A stretch of DNA of 64,000 nt. It comes from Papillibacter cinnamivorans DSM 12816. GTDB lineage: Bacteria; Bacillota; Clostridia; Oscillospirales; Oscillospiraceae. The DNA lies in the NCBI RefSeq assembly GCF_900176335.1, contig NZ_FWXW01000002.1, positions 1 through 64,000 on the forward strand, given 5' to 3'. The translations under genes were made by a program, and so were the position numbers. Under the pieces are notes generated by a model. The model ran no database searches. It had not been told where the DNA came from and saw only the letters and a list, made by a program, of their open reading frames with translations. Below, in pieces: positions 6,732 through 18,286 of this stretch; the stretch's first letter is position 1; each line of letters begins with the position of its first letter.

Positions 6732-8251
6732 CAGTACTGCATCGTTGCTTTTGGGATTGCCTCGATCATGTCCGTGGGCGTCATGCCGTATTCGCCCTTT
6801 TCCGAAGCGGTCGTGTCCCCGGCCCGCCCATGGAGCCAGACCGCGCCCCAGGCCGCCCTTTCCGGGGAAAGACCCTGCCCCAGAAGGGAAACCAGCATGC
6901 CCGAGAGCACGTCGCCGCTTCCCCCCTTGGCCATTCCGGGGTTTCCGGTGGTGTTGATATAGACCCGCCCGTCGGGGAGGGCCGTCACCGTCCGGTATCC
7001 CTTGAGGATCAGAATGCATCCGCTGGCCTGCGCAAATTCCCGCGCCTGTGAAATCCGGTCCGCTTTCATAGGACGGCCCAGAAGCCGCTGAAACTCCCCT
7101 TCGTGGGGCGTCAGGATAACGGGACAATTCCGTTTCCATATATCTATATTCCCGGCAAGCGCGTTTATTCCGTCCGCGTCTATCACCAGCGGCACCCTGC
7201 ATGTCTCCAGCACGGCCCGCACCGCCGCCGAAACCCCCTCGCTTCTGCCGAGTCCCGGCCCTATGAGGCAGGCGTCGCAGCCGCGAAGCTGCTCTAAGAT
7301 AACGGGAACCGCTCCGGGGGACAGCTTTCCTTCCTCCTCCGGCAAAGAGATCACCATGGCTTCGTCGTTTTTCTCCGCCTCGATGCCGTGGATGGAAGCG
7401 GGAACGCCCAGAAACACCAGTCCGGACCCCGTCCGGACCGCCGCCCGCGCGGAAAAGGCGGGAGCGCCGGTATAGTCCCGGCTGCCGCATACAAGCAGCA
7501 CCCTGCCGTAATCCCCCTTGTGGGAATCCCGCCGTCTCCGGGGCAAAAGCTCCCGCGTGTCCTCATCGTCCACCGCGAAAATTTTATCCGGGATACGGCT
7601 CAGCGCCTCCTCCGGTATCCCGATTCCGGCCACCCGGAGATCGCCGCACAGAAGGCCTCCCTCGCCGCAGAAGTGCCCGATCTTAGGATATGTGAAGGTA
7701 ATAGTCTTTACACATTTTGGTGCCGCTCCAAGTATCTGCCCCGTGTCGCTTTCCACGCCGCTGGCGATGTCTGCCGCCACTACGGGGACCTTCAGCCGGT
7801 TCATGAGCTCCACCGCCGCCAGGGGCCGTCCCCGCAGGGGCGAGTTCAGCCCGATGCCGAAGAGGGCGTCGATTAGAACGCTTGCCCCGGCGCACCAGGC
7901 CTCGCATTCCGGGTCCCCCGGAATAAATTCCTCCGGCTCTCCCCCGGCCGTTTCGTAACGGGCGAGCATTTCTTTCAGATCCGGTGTGAACTTTTCCCTG
8001 TCCCCCGTGAGAAACAGGCGGACCTCCGCGCCGTTTCTGGCGAGGATCCGCGCTGCCGCAGCGCCGTCTCCCCCGTTGTTGCCGCCGCCGCAGAATACCG
8101 CGATGCGCTCCCCCGGGTTCATGAGGCAGCCCGCGGCTTCCTCCGCCAGGGCCGCCGCGGCGTTTTCCATCAGCAGCAGAGAGGAAATGCCCAGGGTGTG
8201 GATAGCGTACCCGTCCAGCTCCTTCATTTGTCTCGCGGTGGCAAGCTTCAT
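6731..8251 (-). CDS. nnr: Bifunctional NAD(P)H-hydrate epimerase/dehydratase
   Basis: This 506-residue protein repairs hydrated NADH/NADPH. The N-terminal YjeF domain (about residues 1-215; VFCGGGNNGGDGAAAARIL) epimerises NAD(P)HX and the C-terminal ribokinase-like domain (about 225-500; GPGLGRSEG, NPGMAKGGSGDVLSG) dehydrates it using ADP or ATP. I chose the ATG at 8251, which has GGGAGG at ideal spacing. Its stop codon abuts the 159-bp repeat. A strong minus-strand promoter lies at 8316-8344, so it is the first gene of the nnr-lipoprotein-alr-ndoA unit. Confidence 0.96.
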   Translation of the reverse strand: MKLATARQMKELDGYAIHTLGISSLLLMENAAAALAEEAAGCLMNPGERIAVFCGGGNNGGDGAAAARILARNGAEVRLFLTGDREKFTPDLKEMLARYETAGGEPEEFIPGDPECEAWCAGASVLIDALFGIGLNSPLRGRPLAAVELMNRLKVPVVAADIASGVESDTGQILGAAPKCVKTITFTYPKIGHFCGEGGLLCGDLRVAGIGIPEEALSRIPDKIFAVDDEDTRELLPRRRRDSHKGDYGRVLLVCGSRDYTGAPAFSARAAVRTGSGLVFLGVPASIHGIEAEKNDEAMVISLPEEEGKLSPGAVPVILEQLRGCDACLIGPGLGRSEGVSAAVRAVLETCRVPLVIDADGINALAGNIDIWKRNCPVILTPHEGEFQRLLGRPMKADRISQAREFAQASGCILILKGYRTVTALPDGRVYINTTGNPGMAKGGSGDVLSGMLVSLLGQGLSPERAAWGAVWLHGRAGDTTASEKGEYGMTPTDMIEAIPKATMQY

Positions 8252-8315
8252 TACGCTCCTCCCGTTTCTCCCCATTGTCCTCCGGTGCCCCTATTTTTCA
8301 AAATAGGTATACATA

Positions 8316-8344
8316 ATTATAGTGCAGCCGGCGCCTTTCGTCAA
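8316..8344 (-). promoter_or_regulatory. Sigma-A promoter of nnr operon
   Basis: On the minus strand TTGACG (8339-8344) and TATAAT (8316-8321) are separated by 17 bp, about 65 bp before the nnr start. It is divergent from and close to the pheST promoter. Confidence 0.8.
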
Positions 8345-8351
8345 TTTCATC

Positions 8352-8380
8352 TTGCACCTTTTGGAATAATATGATATAAG
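8352..8380 (+). promoter_or_regulatory. Sigma-A promoter of pheST leader
   Basis: TTGCAC (8352-8357) and TATAAG (8375-8380) with 17-bp spacing. A start near 8387 would produce a leader of about 500 nt before pheS that contains the T-box. Confidence 0.7.
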
Positions 8381-8444
8381 TAGTGGGTACGGCCCCCTGC
8401 CGCGCCGTTTCCGGGCGGGTGTGGGGGCAAAAAGACCAAAATAT

Positions 8445-8700
8445 GCAAAAAGCGATGACCGGGAGCAAGCGTAAGCTCCGCCGCCCCAGAGAGGGACGCC
8501 ATTTCGGCTGTGAGCGTCCTGCGGCTTTTGCGCGGATTCCCCCGTGAGCTCCGTTTTGAACTCCCCCGCGGGGAAAGTAGAGACAGGCGGCCGCCCTCCG
8601 TTAACGGGTGTGAGTGTGCGCGCCGCTTCGGGCGTGCAAATGACGGGTGGTACCGCGGAGGTCTTGGCTTTCGTCCCTTGTGGGGCGGGAGCCGTTTTCG
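8445..8700 (+). promoter_or_regulatory. T-box riboswitch (Phe), with terminator
   Basis: The conserved T-box GGGTGGTACCGCGG is at 8645-8658. Stem I includes GGACGCC...GGCTGTGAGCGTCC around 8495-8519, with a likely specifier codon TTC (Phe) at 8503-8505, matching the downstream pheST. The terminator is 8666-8693 (GGCT...AGCC stem with TCGTCCC/GGGGCGG) followed by GTTTTCGTT. Uncharged tRNA-Phe should favour the antiterminator and allow pheST expression. Confidence 0.9.
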
Positions 8701-8777
8701 TTATCAGAGGAATTTATTCCCGGGCGGCCGTCCGGGAGTATTTCGTAATACTAAAACTTCAATTAAAAATGTTGGCA

Positions 8778-8839
8778 AAACAAGTGAAACAGTATGGCTG
8801 GCTCCCGCCTCCGGCGGCGGGCAACCATACGTCTTGTTT
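8778..8839 (+). other. Extra nested hairpin in pheST leader
   Basis: AAACAAG/CTTGTTT, GTATGG/CCATAC and CCCGCC/GGCGGG are nested around 8805-8819, followed by CATCTTTTT. It resembles a second intrinsic terminator beyond the T-box terminator, 50 bp before pheS. It may fine-tune readthrough, or be a remnant of an inserted repeat. Confidence 0.55.
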
Positions 8840-8889
8840 CATCTTTTTAATTTAGAAATGGCATAAAACCATGAATGGGAGCTGGCAGT

Positions 8890-9915
8890 ATGAAAAACGA
8901 GCTGGAACAAATCAGAAAGTCGGCGCTTGGCGCCTTTGCCGCCGCCGCGGGGACGGCCGAGCTGGAATCCCTCCGGGTCAGGTTCCTTGGCAAAAAGGGG
9001 GAGCTTACCGCGCTGCTCAAGCAGATGGGGTCCCTGTCTCCCGAGGAGCGTCCCGTCATGGGGCAGCTGGCCAACGCCCTCCGGGAGGAGCTGGAAGGGG
9101 CTCTGGATGCCCGCGTGCGCGTCCTGGAGCAGGAAGCCCTGGAGGCAAAGCTCAGAGATGAGATCATCGACGTCACCATTCCGGGTACCCCCGTGACCGT
9201 GGGCCACCGGCATCCCCTCACCATTGTTCTGGAGGAAGCCCTGGACATCTTCGTGGGCATGGGCTTTGAAATAGCGGAAGGGCCCGAGGTGGAGCTGGCG
9301 TCCTATAACTTCACGCGATTGAACACCCCGGAGGGGCATCCCGCCCGGGAGTGGCAGGACACCTTCTACCTGTCGGAGGACAGCGGCGTCCTTCTGCGCA
9401 CCCAGACCTCTCCCGTGCAGGTCCGGGTGATGGAGAAAAAAGCGCCTCCCATCCGTATCGTGGCCCCCGGCCGGGTCTACCGCAAGGACGAGGTGGATGC
9501 CACCCACTCCCCCATGTTCCACCAGATGGAGGGACTTGTGGTGGACAAGGGAATCACCATGACCGACCTGAAGGGCACCCTGGAAACTTTGGTAAAAAAG
9601 CTTTATGGCCAGGAGAGCCGCGTCCGCTTCCGCCCCCACCATTTTCCTTTCACCGAACCCTCCTGCGAGGTGGACGTCCAGTGTTTCCAGTGTCACGGAG
9701 CGGGCTGCCGCGTCTGCAAGGGAGAGGGCTGGATCGAGCTTCTGGGCGCCGGGATGGTGCATCCCCGGGTCCTGGCCGGCTGCGGCATCGACACGGATGT
9801 GTACAGCGGCTTTGCCTTTGGCATAGGTCTGGAGCGCATGACCATGCGCCGCTTTGAAATTTCGGACCTTCGCCTGATGTTTGAAAACGACATGCGCTTC
9901 TTGTCGCAGTTTTGA
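8890..9915 (+). CDS. pheS: Phenylalanyl-tRNA synthetase alpha subunit
   Basis: A 341-residue class II synthetase subunit (alpha of the alpha2beta2 enzyme) carrying the catalytic core. The N-terminal coiled coil (about residues 1-85) binds tRNA; class II motifs include the VDATHSPMFHQMEGL motif-2 region and the C-terminal GIDTDVYSGFAFGIGLERM motif 3. The ATG at 8890 is preferred over 8875 because GGGAG lies 8 nt before it. It is followed by pheT after 15 bp. Expression is controlled by the T-box upstream. Confidence 0.98.
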   Translation: MKNELEQIRKSALGAFAAAAGTAELESLRVRFLGKKGELTALLKQMGSLSPEERPVMGQLANALREELEGALDARVRVLEQEALEAKLRDEIIDVTIPGTPVTVGHRHPLTIVLEEALDIFVGMGFEIAEGPEVELASYNFTRLNTPEGHPAREWQDTFYLSEDSGVLLRTQTSPVQVRVMEKKAPPIRIVAPGRVYRKDEVDATHSPMFHQMEGLVVDKGITMTDLKGTLETLVKKLYGQESRVRFRPHHFPFTEPSCEVDVQCFQCHGAGCRVCKGEGWIELLGAGMVHPRVLAGCGIDTDVYSGFAFGIGLERMTMRRFEISDLRLMFENDMRFLSQF

Positions 9916-9930
9916 TGGGAGGAACGAGCT

Positions 9931-12306
<2,376 letters not shown>

Positions 12307-12524
12307 CACCGGCCGCGGGGACCCCTCGCATTTGCTGAGGGATATCCCATTTTTTCGGTAAAAACTTTGCAGGAACCTTGGCGCAACCTCTTTACACCGT
12401 TTCCTTTTTACGTTATGATATTTCCATGGTTGTTCCGCCGCTTCCCGTTGCGGCCGGGCAAACGGAATGCCGTCTCCCGGATTCGGCTTTCCGGTATATC
12501 GACAGATTGTCGGGGGGTGAGCTG

Positions 12525-12770
12525 ATGTCGGATTATACGCGTAAATTTGACCTGGGGCACGACAAGGATCAGGAGATCAAGGCCATCCTTACCGCGGTGT
12601 ACGACGCGCTCAAGGAAAAGGGCTATAATCCCATCAATCAGATTGTGGGATATATTCTGTCCGAGGACCCCACCTATATCACAAACTACAACCACGCCCG
12701 GACCCTGATCCGGAAGATCGACCGTGACGAACTGCTCCAGGAGTTGGTGCGCCACTATCTCACCTACTGA
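12525..12770 (+). CDS. ireB: IreB family regulatory phosphoprotein (UPF0297)
   Basis: An 81-residue protein matching the UPF0297/IreB family almost end to end: the start [19 protein letters not shown], then [19 protein letters not shown] and [20 protein letters not shown] are signature blocks. In Enterococcus IreB is a substrate of the IreK Ser/Thr kinase and tunes cell-wall stress and cephalosporin resistance. ATG 12525 has a GGGGGTGA RBS; the upstream frame extension is not homologous. In most Firmicutes ruvX and a DUF1292 gene follow; here a hairpin repeat follows instead. Confidence 0.95.
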   Translation: MSDYTRKFDLGHDKDQEIKAILTAVYDALKEKGYNPINQIVGYILSEDPTYITNYNHARTLIRKIDRDELLQELVRHYLTY

Positions 12771-12782
12771 TTGTTTTCAAGG

Positions 12783-13042
12783 AAAACCCCGCCGGAAGGC
12801 GGGGTTTTAGCTTGTCGTAAAAGTCCCATCATCCTTTTTGCCACTGGCGAAAAGCTTTTGTGGATTTCGTGTTGCGCTCCGTGACCGAAATCCGCAAAAG
12901 GTGAAATCTCAATGTCTTGCGGGAATTCACTTCTCGCAAGACATACTTTGCGCGCCTTCGCAAAGGCGTGATCTTTCTCTCGTTTCCGTCGAAAAACAGG
13001 GTTTTTCGACGGTCTGAAGCCCCGCCGGAAGGCGGGGTTTTT
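12783..13042. repeat. Chain-of-hairpins repeat, copy B
   Basis: This is the second copy of the element at 1972-2242. It is bracketed by two identical palindromes CCCCGCCGGAAGGCGGGG plus T-runs (12787-12804 and 13020-13037), unrelated in sequence to the bracketing palindromes of copy A. The five interior hairpins are kept. In hairpin 3 the C-G pair of copy A is T-A here (12915 with 12941), and in hairpin 5 a G-C pair has become A-T (12992/13006 area); other changes are wobbles. The outer hairpins resemble terminators of ireB. Confidence 0.87.
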
Positions 13043-13200
13043 ATATGAACGCATCCCCTTCCCCGGTAACTATTTGCCGTCCGGATCCATCTATTCCAAT
13101 TGGAAATCCGCGGAGAAATCAAGAAAACCGTATAATAGAGGCCCTTTGTGCAAATTATATAGTTTGTATATTTTTACCATCTAAAATTTGACTAAACTGT

Positions 13201-13229
13201 TTGACAAACCGGAGGCAATGTGTTACAAT
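13201..13229 (+). promoter_or_regulatory. Sigma-A promoter
   Basis: TTGACA (13201-13206), 17 bp, TACAAT (13224-13229), about 37 bp before the TTG start of the gene at 13266. Confidence 0.85.
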
Positions 13230-13265
13230 TTGGTTACAAGGTTTTAAAAAGGGGGTTACCATCCT

Positions 13266-13562
13266 TTGGAAAAAAATGAAAAAGCGAATGTCCTTACGTA
13301 TAAGGGACGTCCGCTCAGGAGAAAGGGAAATCTGATATATTACGGCAGCATGGCCGATAAATACGTGATTATGATGCAGATTCTCGAGAGCAGGGCCAAC
13401 AAGGATCTGGAGGTCGGCACGAAAGTGTCCGTTCAGCTGCAGCTCACCGATCCGGATCTCAAGTCCAGAGACAGAGTGGTTAAAAAGAGCGAAAAAGACA
13501 ACTTGTACAGCGCCATGGATGTGGCGGCCGTCTGGCTGGAGCGGGCACTCTCCTCGAAATAG
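13266..13562 (+). CDS. Small conserved protein, unknown function
   Basis: A 98-residue protein with a TTG start; a GGGGG site lies 10 nt upstream and a near-consensus promoter lies just before, so it is well supported as a gene. The sequence is beta-rich, then helical: RRKGNLIYYGSMADKYVIMM, a central KVSVQLQLTDPDLKSRDRV, and C-terminal AMDVAAVWLERAL. No signal peptide or membrane segment is visible. I do not recognise the family; it might be a small cytoplasmic regulator. It lies 106 bp upstream of a cell-wall hydrolase and may be co-transcribed with it. Confidence 0.75.
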   Translation: MEKNEKANVLTYKGRPLRRKGNLIYYGSMADKYVIMMQILESRANKDLEVGTKVSVQLQLTDPDLKSRDRVVKKSEKDNLYSAMDVAAVWLERALSSK

Positions 13563-13667
13563 CGTCATATGTTGTGTTGGGGGATATCGGATTCGATATA
13601 AGAATTGACAACAGGGCTGCGCTCTCCTTCCGGCACCAATGAATAAAAGGTGAAAACGGAGGTAAAC

Positions 13668-14585
13668 ATGAAAAACCTGAAAGGATTCTTGCGTTACGGA
13701 CTCATCGCAGCCGCGCTGATGGTATGCCTCACGGTTGCGGCGGCAGCGGCCGGAACCAGCCTCGGCGTCGCCACGGTGGACGCTTCTTCTCTTCGGCTCA
13801 GGGAATCTCCCAGCACATCCTCCTCCATCCTGGGCACCGCTTCCACCGGAGACACGGTGGTGGTCCTGGAAAAGCTGGACGGATGGTATAAGGTGAACTT
13901 CAAGGCAACCGAAGGCTACATGTCCTCCGAATACCTGACTCTGAAGGAAACCGCAGATGTCACTATCGGGTACGGACTGGTAAAAGCCACCTCCCTGAAT
14001 ATGCGTTCCGGTCCCGGTACTACATACAGCCTGGTCTCCGCCATTCCGGGCTCCGCCATCGTCAGCATCGTGGGGATCGACTCCGGCTGGTATAAGGTTA
14101 CATACGGCGGAAAAACCGGATATGTTCTCAGCGATTACTTGTCTATCACAAAAGAATCCGCCTCCTCCCGCGGCGCCGATGAAGTGGTGGCCGACTCCGG
14201 TTCCACCGCCGCCGGGGAAGAAGTGGTGGCCTATGCAAAGCAGTTTTTAGGTTATACATACATATACGGCACTGCCGGCCCCAATACTTTTGACTGCTCC
14301 GGCTTCACTCAGTACGTTTACAAGCACTTCGGATACTCTTTAAACCGCAGCGCTGCCTCCCAGATGTCTAATGGGACCTCGGTCTCCAAGGCGAACCTTC
14401 AGCCGGGCGACCTGGTTCTCTTCCGGGAAATCGGCTCCAGCAAGGCGGCCACCCATGTGGGTATCTACATCGGGGGAAATAAATTCATTCACTGCTCCAG
14501 CGCGGGCGGCCAGGTGCGGTACAACAGCCTCAGCGACTCCTGGTATGCCAAGACCTACGTGGGAGCCCGGCGCATTCTTTCCTAG
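13668..14585 (+). CDS. SH3-domain NlpC/P60 cell-wall hydrolase
   Basis: A 305-residue exported protein: signal peptide (about 1-30, MKNLKGFLRYGLIAAALMV), two bacterial SH3 domains (about 32-92 and 103-163; each with a WYKV strand), a Ser-rich linker, and a C-terminal NlpC/P60 peptidase (about 185-303). The catalytic Cys is in TFDCSGFTQYVYK and the His in ATHVGIYIGG. It should cleave peptide stems in peptidoglycan, for example gamma-D-Glu-diaminopimelate bonds. I chose the ATG at 13668, which has GGAGG at ideal spacing. A strong terminator follows. Confidence 0.93.
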   Translation: MKNLKGFLRYGLIAAALMVCLTVAAAAAGTSLGVATVDASSLRLRESPSTSSSILGTASTGDTVVVLEKLDGWYKVNFKATEGYMSSEYLTLKETADVTIGYGLVKATSLNMRSGPGTTYSLVSAIPGSAIVSIVGIDSGWYKVTYGGKTGYVLSDYLSITKESASSRGADEVVADSGSTAAGEEVVAYAKQFLGYTYIYGTAGPNTFDCSGFTQYVYKHFGYSLNRSAASQMSNGTSVSKANLQPGDLVLFREIGSSKAATHVGIYIGGNKFIHCSSAGGQVRYNSLSDSWYAKTYVGARRILS

Positions 14586-14601
14586 TAAATAAAAAAATCA
14601 G

Positions 14602-14636
14602 CCCGGCGCGCGGAACCTTCCGCGCGCCGGGTTTTT
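14602..14636 (+). terminator. Rho-independent terminator
   Basis: A 12-bp GC stem (CCCGGCGCGCGG with its complement) and TTTTT follow the NlpC/P60 gene. Confidence 0.9.
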
Positions 14637-14710
14637 GCATTTTATGTGCCGCGCGGCCGCGGCCGTTTGGTATGTTTTTTGGCAACTTTTCAGAAAAAAG
14701 TTACCTCCGG

Positions 14711-14820
14711 CGGGGAGCGCGTAGCTCCCGTCCAAACCTCTCGTAAATAGCCTTCCGCGGGGAGTTCGGGAAAAGGCACCCCAGCGGAGCGCCAAGCTCC
14801 TGTCCAAACCCTTCGTAAAT
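14711..14820. repeat. Imperfect direct repeat pair
   Basis: Copies at 14711-14748 and 14783-14820 share GTCCAAACC and CGTAAAT and similar GGAGCG...GCTCC hairpins. The rest of the 14637-14893 gap shows no gene. Confidence 0.6.
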
Positions 14821-14893
14821 CAAATTGATTTTCTGCCATGGATATTGTATTTTAAAATTAAGCAAAAACCGCAGCCGCGGCTCCTGATCGGTA

Positions 14894-15277
14894 TTAAAAC
14901 AGGCTGGGAATCACACCCGCTTCCACAAAGTGCTTATAGATTCCACAAATATTCATAAATAACAGCAAAGCTAAAAAACCCAGCGCACCCTTCAGAGCGC
15001 TTTTCACTGTTTCCGGGTCGTCCTTGTTTTTCCAATACCGGATCCCATCCGTCACGAAATAATCCGCGCAAAAAATAACGGACCACATCAGTGCCAAAAG
15101 CGCCGCGCTGTTCGGTTTATAGAAAAAGATGTCGACAGTGTTTCCCACCAGAAGGCAGGATATTAAAAGCGCTCTTTGTAAAGCCGCAAACTTTTTTGCC
15201 TTTTGGGGCGGCAGGGCAAGATTTGCGCCCAGCGTCAAAAGAATCAGGATAATGCTTGAAATAAAGAAAACCGGCAT
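14894..15277 (-). CDS. Small integral membrane protein, unknown function
   Basis: A 127-residue protein with about four hydrophobic segments (about residues 1-20, 33-50, 57-75 and 95-115). It includes VGNTVDIFFYKPNSAALLAL and ADYFVTDGIRYWKNKDDPE. The RBS TAGGAGA lies before the ATG. No family is recognised. Base composition is somewhat more AT-rich than neighbouring housekeeping genes, and it stands alone between the NlpC gene and fhs, so it may be an accessory acquisition. Confidence 0.6.
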   Translation of the reverse strand: MPVFFISSIILILLTLGANLALPPQKAKKFAALQRALLISCLLVGNTVDIFFYKPNSAALLALMWSVIFCADYFVTDGIRYWKNKDDPETVKSALKGALGFLALLLFMNICGIYKHFVEAGVIPSLF

Positions 15278-15604
15278 ATGTATCTCCTAAAATCCGAATT
15301 TGCATAAAGGCGGGATTGCAGTTTTGCAGTCCCGCCTCCATATCCCAAATCTGTTTCCGAAAAGCTCTTTTTTCGGATGTGATTAGCTCCGCCATTCGCA
15401 GCAAAACGTTTATACAGAAAACGCGGATAAATTGATAGTGCCGGACTGGCTTTCTAAGAAGCGTAGATTATATTATATTGTAAATCTATCGTTATAGTAT
15501 GTGCATTTCAATCTCGTTATGGTAATTTTACCATTTCATTGATATCATGTCAAATTTTATATAAATGGGCGGCAGGAACTCTTCGGAACCTTTGCTGAAA
15601 AAGT
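15278..15604. other. AT-rich intergenic stretch
   Basis: A hairpin at about 15308-15338 (AGGCGGGA...TCCCGCCT) lies in the leader of the small membrane gene. Otherwise the sequence is AT-rich, and the short frames within it are not convincing as genes. Confidence 0.4.
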
Positions 15605-15650
15605 AAAAAAAATGCGCCTTGATTGAGCCAAAAAGCCAATTCAAGGCGTA
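15605..15650 (-). terminator. Terminator after fhs
   Basis: On the minus strand a stem formed by TACGCCTTGAATTGGC and its near complement is followed by a run of eight T residues. It lies about 100 bp past the fhs stop. Confidence 0.85.
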
Positions 15651-15750
15651 TTTCGATGTGACAAAGATATAAACCAGGCCGCCCTGTATCGTAAGAGTAA
15701 CGAATATCAAGTTCTATGGGCGTGTCCTCATTGAGAAACGGCGGTAAGCG

Positions 15751-17421
15751 TCAAAACAGTCCTCTGATTACGCCGTCCGCGTCCACATCGATCTTCACGG
15801 CGGACGGAACTTTGGGAAGCCCCGGCATGGTCACGATCTCCCCGGTGTAGACGACCACGAATCCCGCCCCCGCCGCAACCTTGACGCGGCTGACGAAAAC
15901 GGTGAAGTCCTTCGGTCTTCCCAGCTGTTTTGCGTCGTCCGACAGGGAGTACTGAGTCTTTGCCATGCATACGGGAAGCTTCCCATACCCCAGCTCCTCC
16001 AGCTGCCGCAGCTCCTTCCGGGCCTGGGGCGAGAACTCCGCTCCTTCCCCGCCGTAAACCTCCCGCACCAGGGTGTCGATCTTTTTCCGCAGAGGCAGGT
16101 CATCCTCGTAGGCAAAGCGGAAACCGTTCCGCCCTTCCTCGATCATCCGAAGGACCTCCCGGGCAAGCTCGGTGCCGCCCTCGCCCCCCTGCTCCCAGAC
16201 GCGGGAGGAAACCACCCGGACCCCCTGCTCCCCGCACCGGCGGGAAATCAGCTCTATTTCCTCCTCCCTGTCCGTGAGGAAGCGGTTCACCGCCACCACC
16301 GCCGGCAGGCGGAACACGTTCCGGATGTTCTCAATATGTTTTAAAAGATTGGGCATTCCCCGCTCCAGGCTGTCGGTCTCTCCCCCGCTGCCGTCGTTTG
16401 CGGCGCCCCCGTGATGCTTCAGCGCCCGCACGGTGGTGACGATCACCACGGCGTCGGGATGAAGGCCCGCCGAACGGCACTTGATGTCCAGGAACTTTTC
16501 CGCTCCCAGATCTGCGCCGAATCCCGCCTCGGTGACCACGAAGTCCGCCAGCTTCAGCCCCGCCGTGGTGGCAAGGACGCTGTTGCAGCCGTGGGCAATG
16601 TTGGCAAAGGGCCCGCCGTGGATGATGGCCGGGGTGTGCTCCAGAGTTTGTACCAGATTGGGCTTCACCGCGTCCCGCAGAAGCGCCGCCATGGCGCCCT
16701 CGGCCCGGAGGTCTCCCGCGGTGATGGGCCTATCCTCCCGGCTGTATCCCACCACCATCCGGCCCAGGCGCTCCCGGAGGTCCGCGATGCTGTCGGCAAG
16801 ACAGAGGACCGCCATCACCTCCGAGGCCACCGTGATGTCGAACCCGTCCTCCCGGGGTACCCCGTTCACCCGGCCGCCCAAACCGCAGACGATGCTCCGC
16901 AGCTGCCGGTCGTTCATATCCATACACCGCTTCCAGGTGATCCTCCGAACGTCGAAATCCAGCTCGTTTCCCTGCTGGATATGATTGTCCATCAGAGCGG
17001 CCAAAAGGTTGTTCGCCGCTCCCACCGCGTGAAAGTCCCCGGTAAAATGGAGGTTGATGTCCTCCATGGGCACCACCTGGGCAAACCCTCCTCCGGCCGC
17101 GCCTCCCTTGATGCCGAACACCGGCCCCAGAGAGGGCTCCCGGAGGGTAAGCACCGTCCTCTTCCCCAGCCTGGAAAGCCCGTCGGCCAGGCCCACGCTG
17201 GTGGTGGTCTTTCCCTCTCCCGCAGGAGTGGGGTTGATGGCCGTCACCAGGATCAGCTTTCCCCGTACAGGCTTGTCCCGGAAGGCGGCCAGGTCGATCT
17301 TCGCCTTGTACTTTCCGTATGTCTCCAGCGCGTCGCCCGTCAGCCCCAGCTTGGCGCCGATCTCCTCGATGGGTAGCAGCTTCGCGCTCTGTGCGATTTC
17401 GATGTCGCTTCTCATTCCCAT
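15751..17421 (-). CDS. fhs: Formate--tetrahydrofolate ligase
   Basis: A 556-residue ATP-dependent enzyme that makes 10-formyl-THF from formate and THF, in one-carbon metabolism and, in acetogens, the Wood-Ljungdahl methyl branch. The P-loop is [14 protein letters not shown] (starting at residue 65). [38 protein letters not shown] and MCADIMTMPGLP-like ending ([15 protein letters not shown]) are family signatures. Length is normal. It is 15 bp downstream of folD in the same orientation, forming a one-carbon operon. No other Wood-Ljungdahl genes are visible, so purine or serine metabolism may be the use. Confidence 0.98.
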   Translation of the reverse strand: MGMRSDIEIAQSAKLLPIEEIGAKLGLTGDALETYGKYKAKIDLAAFRDKPVRGKLILVTAINPTPAGEGKTTTSVGLADGLSRLGKRTVLTLREPSLGPVFGIKGGAAGGGFAQVVPMEDINLHFTGDFHAVGAANNLLAALMDNHIQQGNELDFDVRRITWKRCMDMNDRQLRSIVCGLGGRVNGVPREDGFDITVASEVMAVLCLADSIADLRERLGRMVVGYSREDRPITAGDLRAEGAMAALLRDAVKPNLVQTLEHTPAIIHGGPFANIAHGCNSVLATTAGLKLADFVVTEAGFGADLGAEKFLDIKCRSAGLHPDAVVIVTTVRALKHHGGAANDGSGGETDSLERGMPNLLKHIENIRNVFRLPAVVAVNRFLTDREEEIELISRRCGEQGVRVVSSRVWEQGGEGGTELAREVLRMIEEGRNGFRFAYEDDLPLRKKIDTLVREVYGGEGAEFSPQARKELRQLEELGYGKLPVCMAKTQYSLSDDAKQLGRPKDFTVFVSRVKVAAGAGFVVVYTGEIVTMPGLPKVPSAVKIDVDADGVIRGLF

Positions 17422-17436
17422 GGACCTGTCTCCCGC

Positions 17437-18282
17437 CTACAGTTTCTGATGCAGCCCTGCCGCCTTGAGGGTGTTTTCCAGGAGCATGACCCGGGTCATG
17501 GGCCCAACGCCCCCGGGAACTGGTGTAATGTAACTTGCCTTTACACTAACTTCTTCAAAAGCGCAGTCCCCGCAGAGCTTTCCCGCCTCGTTCCGGTTCA
17601 TGGCCACGTCGATAACCACCGCGCCGGGCTTCACCATGTCGCCGGTGATGACCCCCCGCTTTCCCACCGCGGATACCAGGATGTCTGCCTCCCGGGTCAC
17701 TGAGGGCAGATCCGCCGTCCGGGAGTGGCAGACGGTCACCGTTCCGTTTCTCTGCAGCAGAAGCAGCGCCTGGGGCTTGCCCACGATGTTGGACCGCCCC
17801 ACCACGACGCAGCGTTTTCCCTCCACGGGGATCTTATATTCGTCCAGTATGGCCATCACCCCCGCGGGTGTGCAGGGCAGAAACACCGGCTTCCCGGTGA
17901 GAATGAGCCCCACATTGTAGGGGTGAAAGGCGTCCACATCCTTTTGAGGATCGATGGCGGTAAGTATCCTGTCCTCCGAAATAGCTTCCGGCAGCGGAAG
18001 CTGCACCAGGATCCCGTCGATATCTCCGTCCCGGTTGAGCTCCGAGATGAGTCCCAGCAGCTCCTCTTCCCCCGTGTCTTCGGGCAGGGCGTATTCCCGG
18101 CTCAGGATGCCGCATTCCGCGCAGTCCCGCTTTTTGTTGTCCACATAGGTCCTGGAAGCTGGATTGTTTCCCACGATGATAACGGCGAGGCCCGGTTTTT
18201 GCTTCATCCCGGCAACCCGGGAGGCGATCTCCGTCTTTCGCTTTTTGGCCAGGGCTTTTCCGTCCAGTATCACTGCCGCCAT
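17437..18282 (-). CDS. folD: Bifunctional methylene-THF dehydrogenase/cyclohydrolase
   Basis: A 281-residue FolD enzyme. It oxidises 5,10-methylene-THF with NADP+ and hydrolyses methenyl-THF to 10-formyl-THF. The catalytic YVDNK motif (Tyr46 to Lys50) is intact; QLPLP, GRSNIVGKPQALLLL and TPVPGGVGPMT are signature blocks. I chose ATG 18282 (RBS GGAGA); the upstream in-frame extension overlaps lgt and is not homologous. It lies 5 bp after lgt and 15 bp before fhs, so transcription is coupled. Confidence 0.98.
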   Translation of the reverse strand: MAAVILDGKALAKKRKTEIASRVAGMKQKPGLAVIIVGNNPASRTYVDNKKRDCAECGILSREYALPEDTGEEELLGLISELNRDGDIDGILVQLPLPEAISEDRILTAIDPQKDVDAFHPYNVGLILTGKPVFLPCTPAGVMAILDEYKIPVEGKRCVVVGRSNIVGKPQALLLLQRNGTVTVCHSRTADLPSVTREADILVSAVGKRGVITGDMVKPGAVVIDVAMNRNEAGKLCGDCAFEEVSVKASYITPVPGGVGPMTRVMLLENTLKAAGLHQKL

Positions 18283-18286
18283 TGGA

